Positions 51,479-60,757 are shown, numbered from the stretch's first letter. The stretch is DNA of 64,000 bases from Actinomycetota bacterium (GCA_030645495.1 JAUSLV010000006.1:186001-250000); one strand, 5' to 3'. A program made the numbers and translations. The notes: generated by a model not told the origin, from the sequence alone.

Positions 51479-53140
51479 TCAGGTCTCCATCACGACGGGC
51501 ACGATCATCGGCCGCCGCTTGGTGCGCTCGCTGACGAACTTGCCGGCCGCCTTGCGCACGTCGCGCTCGAGCGACTCGACGTCCTTCACTCCGGCCGCGA
51601 GCGACGCTTCCACCACGCCGGCGACACGGTCGCACGCTTCGTCGAGCAGGTCTTCCGCCTCGGGGGCGTACACCCACCCGCGCGTGATGATCTCCGGGCC
51701 GGTGATCACCTTGCGCGACTCGAGGTCGACCGTGACCACCACCACGACCACGCCCTCCTCGGCGAGCACCCGGCGGTCGCGCAGCACGCCTTGGCCCACG
51801 TCGCCGACGATGCCGTCGACGTAGAGGTAGCCGGCCGGCACACGGCCGACGGCCTTCAGCCCGTCGTCGCTGAGTTCGAGCACGTCGCCGTCTTCACACA
51901 CCAGCACATGATCCTTGGGAATGCCCATGATGTAGCCGAGCTTGGCGTTGGCCACCATGTGGCGATACTCGCCGTGGATCGGCACCAGCCAGTCGGGTTC
52001 GGTGATCGACATGTAGGTCTTCAGCTCGTCGGCCTGCGCATGGCCCGTCGCGTGCACGTCGGCCACGCCGCTGTGCACCACTTCCACGCCGGAGCGCAGC
52101 AGGTCGTCGATCACGCGGTTGACGTTGCCCTCGTTACCGGGGATCGCATGGCTGGAGAGGATCACCGTGTCGTTCGCGCTGACCTTCACCCACTTGTTCT
52201 CGCCGCGGGCCAACAACGCGAGCGCCGACATCGGTTCGCCCTGCGACCCGGTGGAGATGACGCACAACTGCTCGGGCTTGTACTTGTCGGCTTCCTCGAT
52301 GTCGATCAACTTGTCGTCGGGAATCTTCAGCACCCCGAGGTCGCGGCCCAGGCGCACGTTCTTGCGAATGCTCATGCCCAGCGTGGCGACCACGCGACCG
52401 TTGGCGATCGCCGCGTCGGCGATCTGCTGGATGCGGTGCAGGTGGCTGGCGAAGCTGGCGGTGATGACCCGCCGACCCCTCTGCTCGGCGAACACCGCGC
52501 GCAGCACGGCGCCGACGCTGCTCTCGCTGGGCGAGTGGCCGTGCTCTTCCGCGTTCGTGCTGTCGGCCAGCAGCAGGCGAATGCCCTCGGTGTTGGCGAT
52601 CGCGCCGATGCGACCGAGGTCGGTGCGCCGCCCGTCCACCGGGGTGAGATCGAGCTTGAAGTCGCCCGTGTGCAGGATCACGCCCTGCGAGGTGTGCAGC
52701 GCGATGGCGTGCGCGTGCGGCACCGAGTGCGTGACCGGCAAGAACTCCACGTCGAACGGCCCGATCTGCCGCCGCTCGCCATCCTTGACCGCGATCAGTT
52801 CGGTGCGGCCCAGCAGGCCGGCCTCCTCGATGCGGTTGCGGGCCAGGCCGAGCGTGAGCGCCGAGCCGTAGATCGGAAAGCTGAGCTCGCGCAGCAGGTA
52901 CTGCAATGCACCCACGTGGTCTTCGTGGCCGTGCGTGGCCACCAGGCCGACGATGTTGTCGGCCTGCTCGCGCAGCCAGGTGAAGTCGGGCAGCACGAGG
53001 TCGATGCCGTGCATGTCGGCATCGGGGAACATCAGCCCACAGTCGATGAGCAGCACCTTGCCGTCCTGCACGATGCCCATGCAGTTGCGGCCGATCTCGC
53101 CGAGACCCCCCAGGAAGACGATGCGGACAGGTGCAGCCAT
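51479..53140 (-). CDS. rnj: Ribonuclease J
   Basis: A 553-residue metallo-beta-lactamase/beta-CASP RNase. HGHEDH (the zinc motif) lies at about residues 73-78, GLGEIGRNC at the start, and beta-CASP motifs such as DSTNAE and STGSQGEPMSAL follow. It processes and degrades RNA by 5'-3' exonuclease and endonuclease activity. Start ATG 53140. Located 10 nt after dapA, the usual actinobacterial order. Confidence 0.95.
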   Translation of the reverse strand: MAAPVRIVFLGGLGEIGRNCMGIVQDGKVLLIDCGLMFPDADMHGIDLVLPDFTWLREQADNIVGLVATHGHEDHVGALQYLLRELSFPIYGSALTLGLARNRIEEAGLLGRTELIAVKDGERRQIGPFDVEFLPVTHSVPHAHAIALHTSQGVILHTGDFKLDLTPVDGRRTDLGRIGAIANTEGIRLLLADSTNAEEHGHSPSESSVGAVLRAVFAEQRGRRVITASFASHLHRIQQIADAAIANGRVVATLGMSIRKNVRLGRDLGVLKIPDDKLIDIEEADKYKPEQLCVISTGSQGEPMSALALLARGENKWVKVSANDTVILSSHAIPGNEGNVNRVIDDLLRSGVEVVHSGVADVHATGHAQADELKTYMSITEPDWLVPIHGEYRHMVANAKLGYIMGIPKDHVLVCEDGDVLELSDDGLKAVGRVPAGYLYVDGIVGDVGQGVLRDRRVLAEEGVVVVVVTVDLESRKVITGPEIITRGWVYAPEAEDLLDEACDRVAGVVEASLAAGVKDVESLERDVRKAAGKFVSERTKRRPMIVPVVMET

Positions 53141-53150
53141 CAGTGGAACC

Positions 53151-54044
53151 TCATACGGTACGGGCGGTCTGGAGGTTGGCCCACACCTGAGGTGCACGCT
53201 CCTCCACGAACGCCGGGGCGGGGCCCATCGGCAGGCGGGCCTGACCCACCTTGAAACCGAGGTGGCGCATCATCGCCTTCGTGGGAATCGGATTGGGTGC
53301 GTCGTCGCCGGTCTCGAAGGCAAAGCTCTCGAGCAGCCGGGCGTTGACGCGCCGGGCGCCGGCAGTGTCGCCGGCCTCCCACAGATCGAACATCTGCTGG
53401 TGGTCGGGGGCGGTCCAGTGGGTGGCCACCCCCACGATGCCGACGATGCCGCTGGCCAGCAACGGCAGGGTGAGGCCGTCGTCGCCGCTGTACACCTCCA
53501 CGCCGTCGGGCGCGTTGGCGATCAGCACCGCGGTCTCGCCGGGATTGCCGGCCGCATCCTTGAGGGCGACAATGTTGGGCACCTCGCGGAACAGGCGCAG
53601 CAGCGTGGACGTGAGGATCTTGCGGCCGGTGCGCACCGGGATGTCGTAGATCATCTGCGGCAATGGGGTGCACTGCGCCATGGCCCGGATGTGCGCCTCG
53701 ATGCCCGCCTGCGACGGCCGGTTGTAGTACGGGCACAGCGCGAGGATGCCTGCCGCGCCGAGCGCCGTGGCCTCCTTGGTCATGTGCACCGAGTGGGCGG
53801 TGTCGTTGGTGCCCGACCCGGCGATCACCGGAATCGTGACCGCCTCGATGACCGCGGCGAACAGGCTGAGCCGCTCGTGGTCGGTGAGCACGGGCGACTC
53901 GCCGGTGGTGCCGGCCACGACGAGACCGTCGTTACCCTCGGCCTGCAGGTGGCGAGCGAGGCGCTTCGCCTCGTCGAGATCGAGCGCCCCGTTGTCGTCG
54001 AACGGGGTGATCATCGCCGACAGGACACGTCCGAAGCGGGCCAT
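53151..54044 (-). CDS. dapA: 4-hydroxy-tetrahydrodipicolinate synthase
   Basis: A 297-residue TIM-barrel aldolase of lysine/diaminopimelate synthesis. Schiff-base Lys162 (VALKD), Tyr133 (YDIPVRTG) and the GTTGE loop at 45-49 are in place, giving condensation of pyruvate with aspartate semialdehyde. ATG 54044 has GAGGGGAG upstream within the preceding gene and overlaps its stop by one base (TGATG). Confidence 0.94.
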   Translation of the reverse strand: MARFGRVLSAMITPFDDNGALDLDEAKRLARHLQAEGNDGLVVAGTTGESPVLTDHERLSLFAAVIEAVTIPVIAGSGTNDTAHSVHMTKEATALGAAGILALCPYYNRPSQAGIEAHIRAMAQCTPLPQMIYDIPVRTGRKILTSTLLRLFREVPNIVALKDAAGNPGETAVLIANAPDGVEVYSGDDGLTLPLLASGIVGIVGVATHWTAPDHQQMFDLWEAGDTAGARRVNARLLESFAFETGDDAPNPIPTKAMMRHLGFKVGQARLPMGPAPAFVEERAPQVWANLQTARTV

Positions 54045-54664
54045 CAGTAGCTCCCCTCGGTGACGCGGTCGAGGCCTTGCGTGAGGATGAGGTCTTCGTG
54101 CAGCTCCATCCACACATCGTGGTAGCTACCGCACATCACACCCGTGAACATATTCGTTTCACCTTCCACCACTCGCTGGCACGTCCGTGCCAGTCGCGGC
54201 CCGTACGGAACGAGCCGGCTCAATACGTCACCCATCTGCTGCACGACCGGCGCCACCTCACGATCGAGGGCCACCAGCCGATCGATCACACTACGGTCGT
54301 ACACCGCATCCGAGTGGTCGTTCGGCTGAGCCTGCCTGAGCTGCCAATCGCCGCACAACTCCTTGAACCGCTCGTTGATCGCGAGGAACTCGCCATACGC
54401 GGGCGCAAGAGCGTCGAAGAGATGGCCACCACCGACATCCGAGGCCAACGCCACCCGGTGCTCATCGCGACCCACGGGTGTCAGCTGCCACAACTGGCGC
54501 GCTTCACGGAACATCGCCCACTCGCGCTGTTGCAGGCCGTCGAGGTGCTCGCTGACGACCGCCAGCGGCAGATCGGCCACTTCGGCGATCGTTTCCGCCT
54601 TCGCGAACCCCTTGATGCGTACCGCGTGGAACGTGCGGAAGAAGGGGTCGGAGGCGTGGGACAT
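54044..54664 (-). CDS. Winged-helix (MarR-like) protein of unknown function
   Basis: A 206-residue soluble protein. Residues about 20-70 look like a winged helix (AETIAEVADLPLAVVSEHLDGL, then WQLTPVGRDEH as the wing). The remaining 130 residues are helical and contain several Trp/Tyr, without a known ligand-binding fold. It overlaps the dapA start by one base, so it is produced together with a lysine-pathway enzyme; regulation of dapA is possible but unproven. Confidence 0.68.
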   Translation of the reverse strand: MSHASDPFFRTFHAVRIKGFAKAETIAEVADLPLAVVSEHLDGLQQREWAMFREARQLWQLTPVGRDEHRVALASDVGGGHLFDALAPAYGEFLAINERFKELCGDWQLRQAQPNDHSDAVYDRSVIDRLVALDREVAPVVQQMGDVLSRLVPYGPRLARTCQRVVEGETNMFTGVMCGSYHDVWMELHEDLILTQGLDRVTEGSY

Positions 54665-54694
54665 ACCTGCGAGCAGCGTACTGGCACGCCCGTA

Positions 54695-55486
54695 TCAGTG
54701 GGCCAACCGACCCCACAGCAGCACACGGCGGAACGGGAAGAAGTACGGCGAACGATCGCCGATCTGACGCAACAGCTCGGCCTCGTAGGCGACGACGAAG
54801 CGCTCGAACAGCTCGGGTTCGAGCACCCGCTGGAACCGCGTGAGCGTCGTTCCGCGTACCCATTGCACGACGTCGCGACTCGACGGCAGCACGTGCGGGT
54901 ACACCTGCAGTCGCACGTGCTGGCGCGCGAACCCCAGGTCGTGCAGCAGTTGCGCGTACTCCTCGGGTTCCAGCACGTTCAACGCGACCGGGTCGGCTGG
55001 CGGCGCGCCACCCATCGCCGACAGGAACGGCTCGCGATGGGCCACCTCCGCCGCCACCGTGTGCGACGGCATGTAGGCGTTCGCCGGCACCTGCACCGCC
55101 AACTGCCCACCTGGTGCGAGCGCCGCCGCCCAGCGGGCCAGCACTGCCGGATGATCGGGGGTCCACTGCAGGCTGGCGCTGGCGAACACCAGGTCGTGGT
55201 CGTGGCCCGACGTCCACTGCCCCAGATCGCCCTCCACGAACCGCACGCCGCGACGCGCGTGCTCGGCGGCCGACGACAGCATCGCCGGCGAGTTGTCGAG
55301 CCCCACCACGTCGGTCGCGCCGGTACGGTCGGCGAGCAGCACGGTCAGCTCGCCCGGTCCACACCCCAGGTCGACGGCACGGCCCACCGCCCCGGCATCC
55401 ACCAGGGCGAGCAGGTCGTGAAACGGTTGTGCTCGCTCGTCGGCGAACATGCGGTACTGCGCAGGACTCCAGTCGGCGGTGGTCAC
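54695..55486 (-). CDS. Trans-aconitate 2-methyltransferase-like SAM methyltransferase
   Basis: A 263-residue class I methyltransferase starting with GTG at 55486. SAM-binding motifs DLGCGPGELT (about 39-48) and GLDNSPAML are clear, with FASASLQWTPDH as in Tam, which methylates trans-aconitate to protect aconitase. Length and C-terminal helices fit Tam, so the specific call is likely but not certain. It lies 15 nt behind the diiron-protein gene. Confidence 0.85.
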   Translation of the reverse strand: MTTADWSPAQYRMFADERAQPFHDLLALVDAGAVGRAVDLGCGPGELTVLLADRTGATDVVGLDNSPAMLSSAAEHARRGVRFVEGDLGQWTSGHDHDLVFASASLQWTPDHPAVLARWAAALAPGGQLAVQVPANAYMPSHTVAAEVAHREPFLSAMGGAPPADPVALNVLEPEEYAQLLHDLGFARQHVRLQVYPHVLPSSRDVVQWVRGTTLTRFQRVLEPELFERFVVAYEAELLRQIGDRSPYFFPFRRVLLWGRLAH

Positions 55487-55501
55487 GCCGGCCAGGGTAG
55501 A

Positions 55502-56638
55502 TCACGCACCCGGGACGGGCGACGGCATCTCCGAGCCGATCTCGAACTTGAGGTATTCATCGCCCGTGTCTTCCCAATCCTCGAACTGGATGACGCCCAT
55601 GTCCTCGAACTTGTGGCGCAACCACTTCTCGTTACGGTCCAGCAGGCCGAGCTTCTTGCAGTTCGGCACGATCTTGCTGAACAGCATGCTCTGGAACATG
55701 CCGCGAGTGGGGTCGGCCAGCACCAGCGGAATGATGTCCTTGGTGTTCACGCCCATGCGCTCCCACACTTCTTGCTGCATGAAACGGTCACGCATGCGGA
55801 TCGCGGCCTCGAACGCGAACTCCTGGCGATCCTTGAGCTCGGCGTCAGTCATCTCGTCGTACGCCTCCTTCAGGCTGATCACACCGAAGGCCACATGGCG
55901 GGCTTCGTCGCTCATCACGTAGCGCAGCAGTTGCTTGAGCAACGGCTCGGTGGTGAGCTGGTGCATGAAGCCGAAGGCGGCCAGCGCCAGGCCTTCCACC
56001 ATGATCTGCATGCCGAGGTAGGTCATGTCCCAACGGCTGTCGGCAACGATGTCGTCGAGCAGCATCCGCAGGTGCGCGTTCACCTGGTACTCGCCGCCCA
56101 GCTTCTCCTGCAGGTAGCGGGCGAACACCTCCACGTGGCGGGCCTCGTCCATCACCTGTGTGCTGGCGTACATCTTCGCGTCGTACCACGGCACGGTCTC
56201 GACGATCTTGGCGGTGCAGATGAGCGCGCCCTGCTCGCCATGGAGGAACTGGCTGAGCATCCAGTTGCGGCCCTCGACGCCGAACTGCAGCCACTCCTTG
56301 TCGTTCCACTTCTCCACCGGCGTGCCCACGTAGAGGCTGGCGTCGACGCCGGTGCCGATCAGCGCCTGATCGTCGGCGATGGTCTTCTCCACGTCGACGT
56401 CGATGGACCAATCCAGGTCGACGCTGCCGTTCCACTGGCCGACCTTGGCCTTCTCGTACAGCTTGTGCAGCTGCGGCCGGGCCAGCGAGTAGTCCCAGGT
56501 GAAGATCGTGTCGGCGTTGTTCTTGACGACGTGCTCGATCTCGTTCGGATCGGTCATCGGCACCGAGAGAATCGCTTCGACATCGTTGATGTCGGCGCGA
56601 CCGATGATCGTCTCGTTCGAGTTGTGGGTCACAGTCAT
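55502..56638 (-). CDS. Ferritin-like diiron protein (oxygenase/oxidase-like, function unknown)
   Basis: A 378-residue protein with a complete dinuclear iron site: Glu135 (HGEQG), Glu165 and His168 (DEARH), Glu215 (MVEGL), Glu245 and His248 (second DEARH). This is the four-helix ferritin-like arrangement of ribonucleotide reductase R2, AurF-type and fatty-acid-modifying oxygenases. No radical Tyr position is certain. Substrate unknown. Six nt downstream of a TetR-type gene, whose product probably controls it. Confidence 0.84.
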   Translation of the reverse strand: MTVTHNSNETIIGRADINDVEAILSVPMTDPNEIEHVVKNNADTIFTWDYSLARPQLHKLYEKAKVGQWNGSVDLDWSIDVDVEKTIADDQALIGTGVDASLYVGTPVEKWNDKEWLQFGVEGRNWMLSQFLHGEQGALICTAKIVETVPWYDAKMYASTQVMDEARHVEVFARYLQEKLGGEYQVNAHLRMLLDDIVADSRWDMTYLGMQIMVEGLALAAFGFMHQLTTEPLLKQLLRYVMSDEARHVAFGVISLKEAYDEMTDAELKDRQEFAFEAAIRMRDRFMQQEVWERMGVNTKDIIPLVLADPTRGMFQSMLFSKIVPNCKKLGLLDRNEKWLRHKFEDMGVIQFEDWEDTGDEYLKFEIGSEMPSPVPGA

Positions 56639-56644
56639 TGAATT

Positions 56645-57232
56645 TCAGCTCCTGGTGAGTGAGTCGTGGAAGGCGGGAAGGACGAAGGTGCGAAGGAACT
56701 CGCCTGCCGACTGTGGATCGGCGAAGTCGACGAGGTCGGACGGTGCGAGGAAGTAGCTGATGACCAACCGGGCCAGCAGCTCCACCAGGCGCACCGACTC
56801 GTGGCGCGGCAGGTAGCGATCCACCATCGGCACGAGGAACACGGTGGCCACGCGCATGATGCGCGGCAGGCCCTCGACGGTGAGCTGGCCGAGCGTGTCG
56901 CCGGGTTCGGAGGCGAGCATCAGCGACAGGTGCTGGTCGTCGCGCAGTTCACGTGTGGCGACGCCCACGATCCGCACGAGCAGGCTCTCGAGATCGTCGT
57001 GGCCGTCGACACTGGTGCCGACGCGAGTGAAGAAATCTTCCAACTCGCGCACGCGCAGCGCGTCGAACATCACGTCCTTGCCGCCGGGGAACATGCGGTA
57101 CAACGTGGCCCGACTGACACCGGCCTCGCCGGCGATGTCGTCGATCGTCACCTTGGCGATGCCCCACTTGGCGGTGCACAGCTTGGCTGCGTCGAGCACT
57201 CGGGTCTCGACATCGCGTGTGACGGGAGTCAT
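56645..57232 (-). CDS. TetR-family transcriptional regulator
   Basis: A 195-residue regulator from ATG 57232 (a GTG at 57244 is inside the operator and less likely). The helix-turn-helix is at about 28-60 (TIDDIAGEAGVSRATLYRMF); the larger C-terminal domain is a helical ligand-binding region. Most likely represses its own operon with the downstream diiron protein through the palindrome directly upstream, and could affect the divergent amino-acid transporter genes too. Confidence 0.88.
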   Translation of the reverse strand: MTPVTRDVETRVLDAAKLCTAKWGIAKVTIDDIAGEAGVSRATLYRMFPGGKDVMFDALRVRELEDFFTRVGTSVDGHDDLESLLVRIVGVATRELRDDQHLSLMLASEPGDTLGQLTVEGLPRIMRVATVFLVPMVDRYLPRHESVRLVELLARLVISYFLAPSDLVDFADPQSAGEFLRTFVLPAFHDSLTRS

Positions 57233-57239
57233 GAGCTGA

Positions 57240-57268
57240 GACACTAAGACGCTTTGCGTCTCAATGTC
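57240..57268. promoter_or_regulatory. 29-bp palindromic operator for the TetR-type regulator
   Basis: Two 13-nt arms (57240-57252 and 57256-57268) separated by TTT match as inverted repeats at 11 of 13 positions; the inner AGACGC/GCGTCT is perfect. It sits 8 nt upstream of the TetR gene start and 42 nt upstream of the divergent solute-binding protein gene, the expected place for a TetR-family dimer site controlling one or both directions. Confidence 0.72.
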
Positions 57269-57309
57269 AAGGGGCCTTCACAACTTGCGGCTTGATAGTC
57301 TCGCCCACC

Positions 57310-58227
57310 ATGAAGAAGCTCATCTCCCTCGCCGCCATGAGCGGCCTCCTGCTCGTCGCTTGCGGCGACGACGACAAGAAGTCCGACACCACCAACACCA
57401 CCCCCGCGGGTGGCGCGTTCGACCTGGCCACCCTCGAGGTGAACGACGAGGCCAAGGCCTGCGCCGAGGGCAACACCCTCGAAGCCGGCAAGCTGGTGCT
57501 CGCCACCGGCGACCCGGCCTACCCGCCCTACATGCTCGACGACGACCCCACCACGGGTGAGGGTTTCGAGTCGGCAGTGGCACTCGCCGTCGCCAAGGTG
57601 ATGGGCTTCGACGGCGACGCCGTCAGCTGGGTGCGCACCTCGTTCGACAGCGCGGTCGCCGGTAGCGACACCAATTTCGACTTCAACCTGCAGCAGTTCT
57701 CGATCAACGCCGAGCGCGAGGACGTCGTGTCGTTCAGCGACCCGTACTACACCGCCAACCAGGCGATCCTCGGCTACGCCGATGGCCCGGGCAAGGATGT
57801 CACCAAGCTCAGCGACCTCAAGGCGCTGAAGCTGGGTGCGGCCGCCGGCACCACCAGCCTGCAGTTCATCACCGACGTGATCAAGCCCGACACCGCCGCG
57901 TTCGAGTTCGGCAGCAACGCCGACGCCAAGGCGGCGCTCGACGCCGGCCAGATCGACGCGATCATCAGCGACGTGCCCACGGCGCTGTACTGGTCGGTGG
58001 CCGCCGAGGAAGACGGCGGCGTGCCCGGCACCACCGTGTTCGGCCAGTTCTCCATCGATGCCGGCGGCGCCGGCGATCAGTGGGGCCTGCTGTTCGTGAA
58101 GGACAACCCGCTCGTGGAGTGCGTGAACCTGGCCCTGGCCGACCTCGAGTCGACCGGCGCGCTGGCAGCGATCACCGAACAGTGGATGGCGGGCTACACC
58201 GAGGCCCCCACGCTCTCGAAGGACTGA
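57310..58227 (+). CDS. Amino acid ABC transporter substrate-binding lipoprotein
   Basis: A 305-residue lipoprotein from ATG 57310: lipobox LLVAC (Cys18), an Asp/Lys/Thr-rich linker, then an SBP family 3 domain (LVLATGDPAYPPYM, TNFDFNLQQFSI, ISDVPTALYW). It captures a polar amino acid outside the membrane for the transporter encoded next. It is distinct in sequence from the GlnH-like receptor at 29731-30774. The stop is directly followed by the permease ATG. Confidence 0.9.
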   Translation: MKKLISLAAMSGLLLVACGDDDKKSDTTNTTPAGGAFDLATLEVNDEAKACAEGNTLEAGKLVLATGDPAYPPYMLDDDPTTGEGFESAVALAVAKVMGFDGDAVSWVRTSFDSAVAGSDTNFDFNLQQFSINAEREDVVSFSDPYYTANQAILGYADGPGKDVTKLSDLKALKLGAAAGTTSLQFITDVIKPDTAAFEFGSNADAKAALDAGQIDAIISDVPTALYWSVAAEEDGGVPGTTVFGQFSIDAGGAGDQWGLLFVKDNPLVECVNLALADLESTGALAAITEQWMAGYTEAPTLSKD

Positions 58228-58228
58228 C

Positions 58229-59092
58229 ATGACGCCACCGACCCGGCGCCAGCTGTGGCTGCGGCGACAGCGGCGCCGGGCCGTCGTGGTGGCCACCGCG
58301 TCGACGGTGATCACCGTGGTCGTGCTGTGGCTGCTGATCACCAACTCGTCCGGCTGGCCGCGAGTGAAGAAGGTGTTCTTCGACGGCCAGCACTTCCGCG
58401 ACGACTTCCCCGTGCTGCTGGGCTACCTGTGGCAGGACGTGAAGCTGTTCCTGCAGTGCGCCCCGTTCATCCTGCTGTTGGGGCTGGCCATCGCGATGTG
58501 CCGCAACACCCGCAACCCGGCGCTGTTCCCGCTGCGCGCGTTCGCTGCTGCTTACACCGACTTCTTCCGCGGCATCCCGGTGATCCTCACCGTGTACCTG
58601 GTGGGTTTTGGCATCCCGCGGCTGGTGAGGGACTGGGGTGATTTCGAGATTCTCGGGTTCGGTGGCGCCTGGAACTCGCCATACCTGTGGGGCCCGGTGG
58701 CACTCGTGCTGGCGTACAGCGCGTACGTGTCGGAGGTGTTCCGCAGCGGCATCGAGGGTGTGCACGAGAGCCAACGCGCCGGTGCCCGCTCGCTGGGCCT
58801 GTCGCACGCGCAGACGATGCGCCACGTGGTGCTGCCCCAGGCGTTCCGCCGGGTGATCCCGCCGCTGATGAACGACATGCTGTCGCTGCAGAAGGACGTC
58901 GCGCTGATCTCGCTGCTGGGCATCGTGGAGGTGTTCAAGCGGGCCAGCTCGATCAAGGACTACAGCGGCAACTTCACGCCGCTCGTGGCCGCCGCGCTGA
59001 TCTTCCTGGTGCTCACGATCCCCGAGACCCGGCTGGTCGACTGGTACACCACACGACAGCGCCGTCGTACCAGCGGGTCGGTGATCACATGA
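58229..59092 (+). CDS. Amino acid ABC transporter permease (HisM/GlnP type)
   Basis: A 287-residue permease with about five helices. The EAA loop reads EGVHESQRAGARSLGLSHAQTM, the docking site for the ATPase, and FFRGIPVILT is the conserved polar amino acid permease segment. A basic N-terminus and one extra helix precede the core. It starts one base after the binding-protein gene and overlaps the ATPase start by 4 nt (ATGA). Confidence 0.91.
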   Translation: MTPPTRRQLWLRRQRRRAVVVATASTVITVVVLWLLITNSSGWPRVKKVFFDGQHFRDDFPVLLGYLWQDVKLFLQCAPFILLLGLAIAMCRNTRNPALFPLRAFAAAYTDFFRGIPVILTVYLVGFGIPRLVRDWGDFEILGFGGAWNSPYLWGPVALVLAYSAYVSEVFRSGIEGVHESQRAGARSLGLSHAQTMRHVVLPQAFRRVIPPLMNDMLSLQKDVALISLLGIVEVFKRASSIKDYSGNFTPLVAAALIFLVLTIPETRLVDWYTTRQRRRTSGSVIT

Positions 59093-59835
59093 CCGCCAAG
59101 CTCTCGATCCGCAACGTGCGCAAGTCGTTCGGTGCCAAAGTGGTGCTCGACGACGTGTCGCTCGACGTGGAGGAACACGGCGTCGTGTGCCTCATCGGTG
59201 CCAGCGGCTCGGGCAAGAGCACGCTGCTGCGCTGCATCAACCTGCTGGAACCGGTCGACGACGGTGAGATCGTCTTGGACGGGCTCGACATCAGCGAGCC
59301 CGGGCTCGACCCCGACCCGATTCGCCGGCGCATCGGCATGGTGTTCCAGAGCTACAACCTGTTCCCGCACATGAGCGTGCTGCACAACGTGACGCTCGGG
59401 CCCGCCAAGGTGCTGCGCACCGACAAGGCCGAGGCCCGCGCACACGCGCTCGAACTCTTGGCCCGCTTCGGCCTCGACGACAAGGCGCACGCCTACCCCG
59501 ACCAGCTGTCGGGTGGCCAGCAGCAGCGGGTGGCGATCGTGCGCGCCTTGGCGATGCGACCCGAGTTGATGCTGCTCGACGAGGTGACCGCCGCGCTCGA
59601 CCCAGTGTTGGTGGGTGAGGTGCTGAACGTGATCCGCGACATGCGCGGCCAAGGGATGACGATGATCCTGGCCACCCACGAGATGGGCTTCGCCAAGGAG
59701 ATCGCCGACCTGGTGTGCTTCTTGAAGGATGGCGTGATCCTCGAGTCCGCTCCCCCGGCGAAGCTGTTCAGCTCCCCCGACCGCCCCGAGACTGCCGAGT
59801 TCCTGCAACGCGTGATCGCCAGCGGCCGGTTGTAG
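59089..59835 (+). CDS. Amino acid ABC transporter ATP-binding protein (GlnQ type)
   Basis: A 248-residue ATPase. Walker A GASGSGKST, Q-loop VFQSYNLFPHM, signature LSGGQQQRV, Walker B LMLLDEVTAALD and H-loop ATHEMGF are all present. With the two preceding genes it completes a polar amino acid uptake system. Convergent with the DUF1996 gene, whose stop lies one base away. Confidence 0.94.
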   Translation: MTAKLSIRNVRKSFGAKVVLDDVSLDVEEHGVVCLIGASGSGKSTLLRCINLLEPVDDGEIVLDGLDISEPGLDPDPIRRRIGMVFQSYNLFPHMSVLHNVTLGPAKVLRTDKAEARAHALELLARFGLDDKAHAYPDQLSGGQQQRVAIVRALAMRPELMLLDEVTAALDPVLVGEVLNVIRDMRGQGMTMILATHEMGFAKEIADLVCFLKDGVILESAPPAKLFSSPDRPETAEFLQRVIASGRL

Positions 59836-59836
59836 T

Positions 59837-60754
59837 TCAGCCGCTGACGCGGCCGCTGGCCACGCCACACACGACCTCGCGGTGCAAGCACAGCTCGACC
59901 TCGCGCGTCAATCGCTCCTGATCCCACCCATTCATGAAGTCGGCGTGCCCGGTGGTGAGCCCGCCGCTGGACAGTTCGAGATCAAGTGCCGGTCCCCACA
60001 CCGGGTACTCGACGCTGAATTGCATCTGGGGGATCGGCACGGGGTAGCCCTGCGGGCAGGCCCCCTGCGAGCTGTAGGCGATGTGCGTGTGGTGGTTGTC
60101 GCTGTCGAGGTGCTCGCCGTCCCAACAGTCGGGGAAGGTGACGATCAACCGTAGGTTGCGCCCCTCGTGGCATTCGGGCGGCAGCACCGCGCGGGTGATC
60201 CCCGCGCCGCACGACCAGGCGACGACCGACACCGGCTGCTCGCCCGCGGCCCCGGCATTGCCGGCGATCATCACCAGCCCGGCGGGGAAGGGCTGCACCG
60301 TCGTCGGGTCCACCTCCAGGCCAGGTCGGTAGTACGCAGTGCTCTTCACCGGCGTCAACACCTGCGGGCCGCGTAACAGCGCGGGCACCCAGTAGGCCGC
60401 CTTGTCGAGGCGTTGATCGCAGGTGGTATCGCCGTCGGCCAGCGACTCGATCGTGGTGTTCGCATCCACGTTCGTGTTGCCGAAGAACATGTGCAGGTGG
60501 CTGGCCCCGAACTCACCGGGCGCCACGATCGGATCATCCGTCGCCGCGTGGCTGTAGCCGCACTCCACCACGAATTGCGGCACACGGCCTTGCGGCCCGG
60601 CGATCGGCTCGTCGGGTTGCCCCAACGACGTCGCGTCGGTGGACGGGTGCAGCGTCAGAGCACCCTTCGCGGGCGCACCGTCGTCGCTGCACCCCGTCGC
60701 GACGAGCGCGACGAGGGCAGCGACGAGCACGCTGCGCGGGACACCACGCCCCAC
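59837..60754 (-). CDS. DUF1996-domain lipoprotein
   Basis: A 305-residue exported protein from GTG 60754 with lipobox LVATGC. The DUF1996 hallmarks are seen in order: GEFGASHLHMFFGN, FPDCWDGEHLDS with DNHHTHIAYSS, and GHADFMNGWD. The domain is rich in His/Asp and has several Cys; it occurs in bacteria and fungi without a settled function. Three nt after the beta-helix gene, so part of the same exported set. Confidence 0.86.
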   Translation of the reverse strand: MGRGVPRSVLVAALVALVATGCSDDGAPAKGALTLHPSTDATSLGQPDEPIAGPQGRVPQFVVECGYSHAATDDPIVAPGEFGASHLHMFFGNTNVDANTTIESLADGDTTCDQRLDKAAYWVPALLRGPQVLTPVKSTAYYRPGLEVDPTTVQPFPAGLVMIAGNAGAAGEQPVSVVAWSCGAGITRAVLPPECHEGRNLRLIVTFPDCWDGEHLDSDNHHTHIAYSSQGACPQGYPVPIPQMQFSVEYPVWGPALDLELSSGGLTTGHADFMNGWDQERLTREVELCLHREVVCGVASGRVSG

Positions 60755-60757
60755 AGG

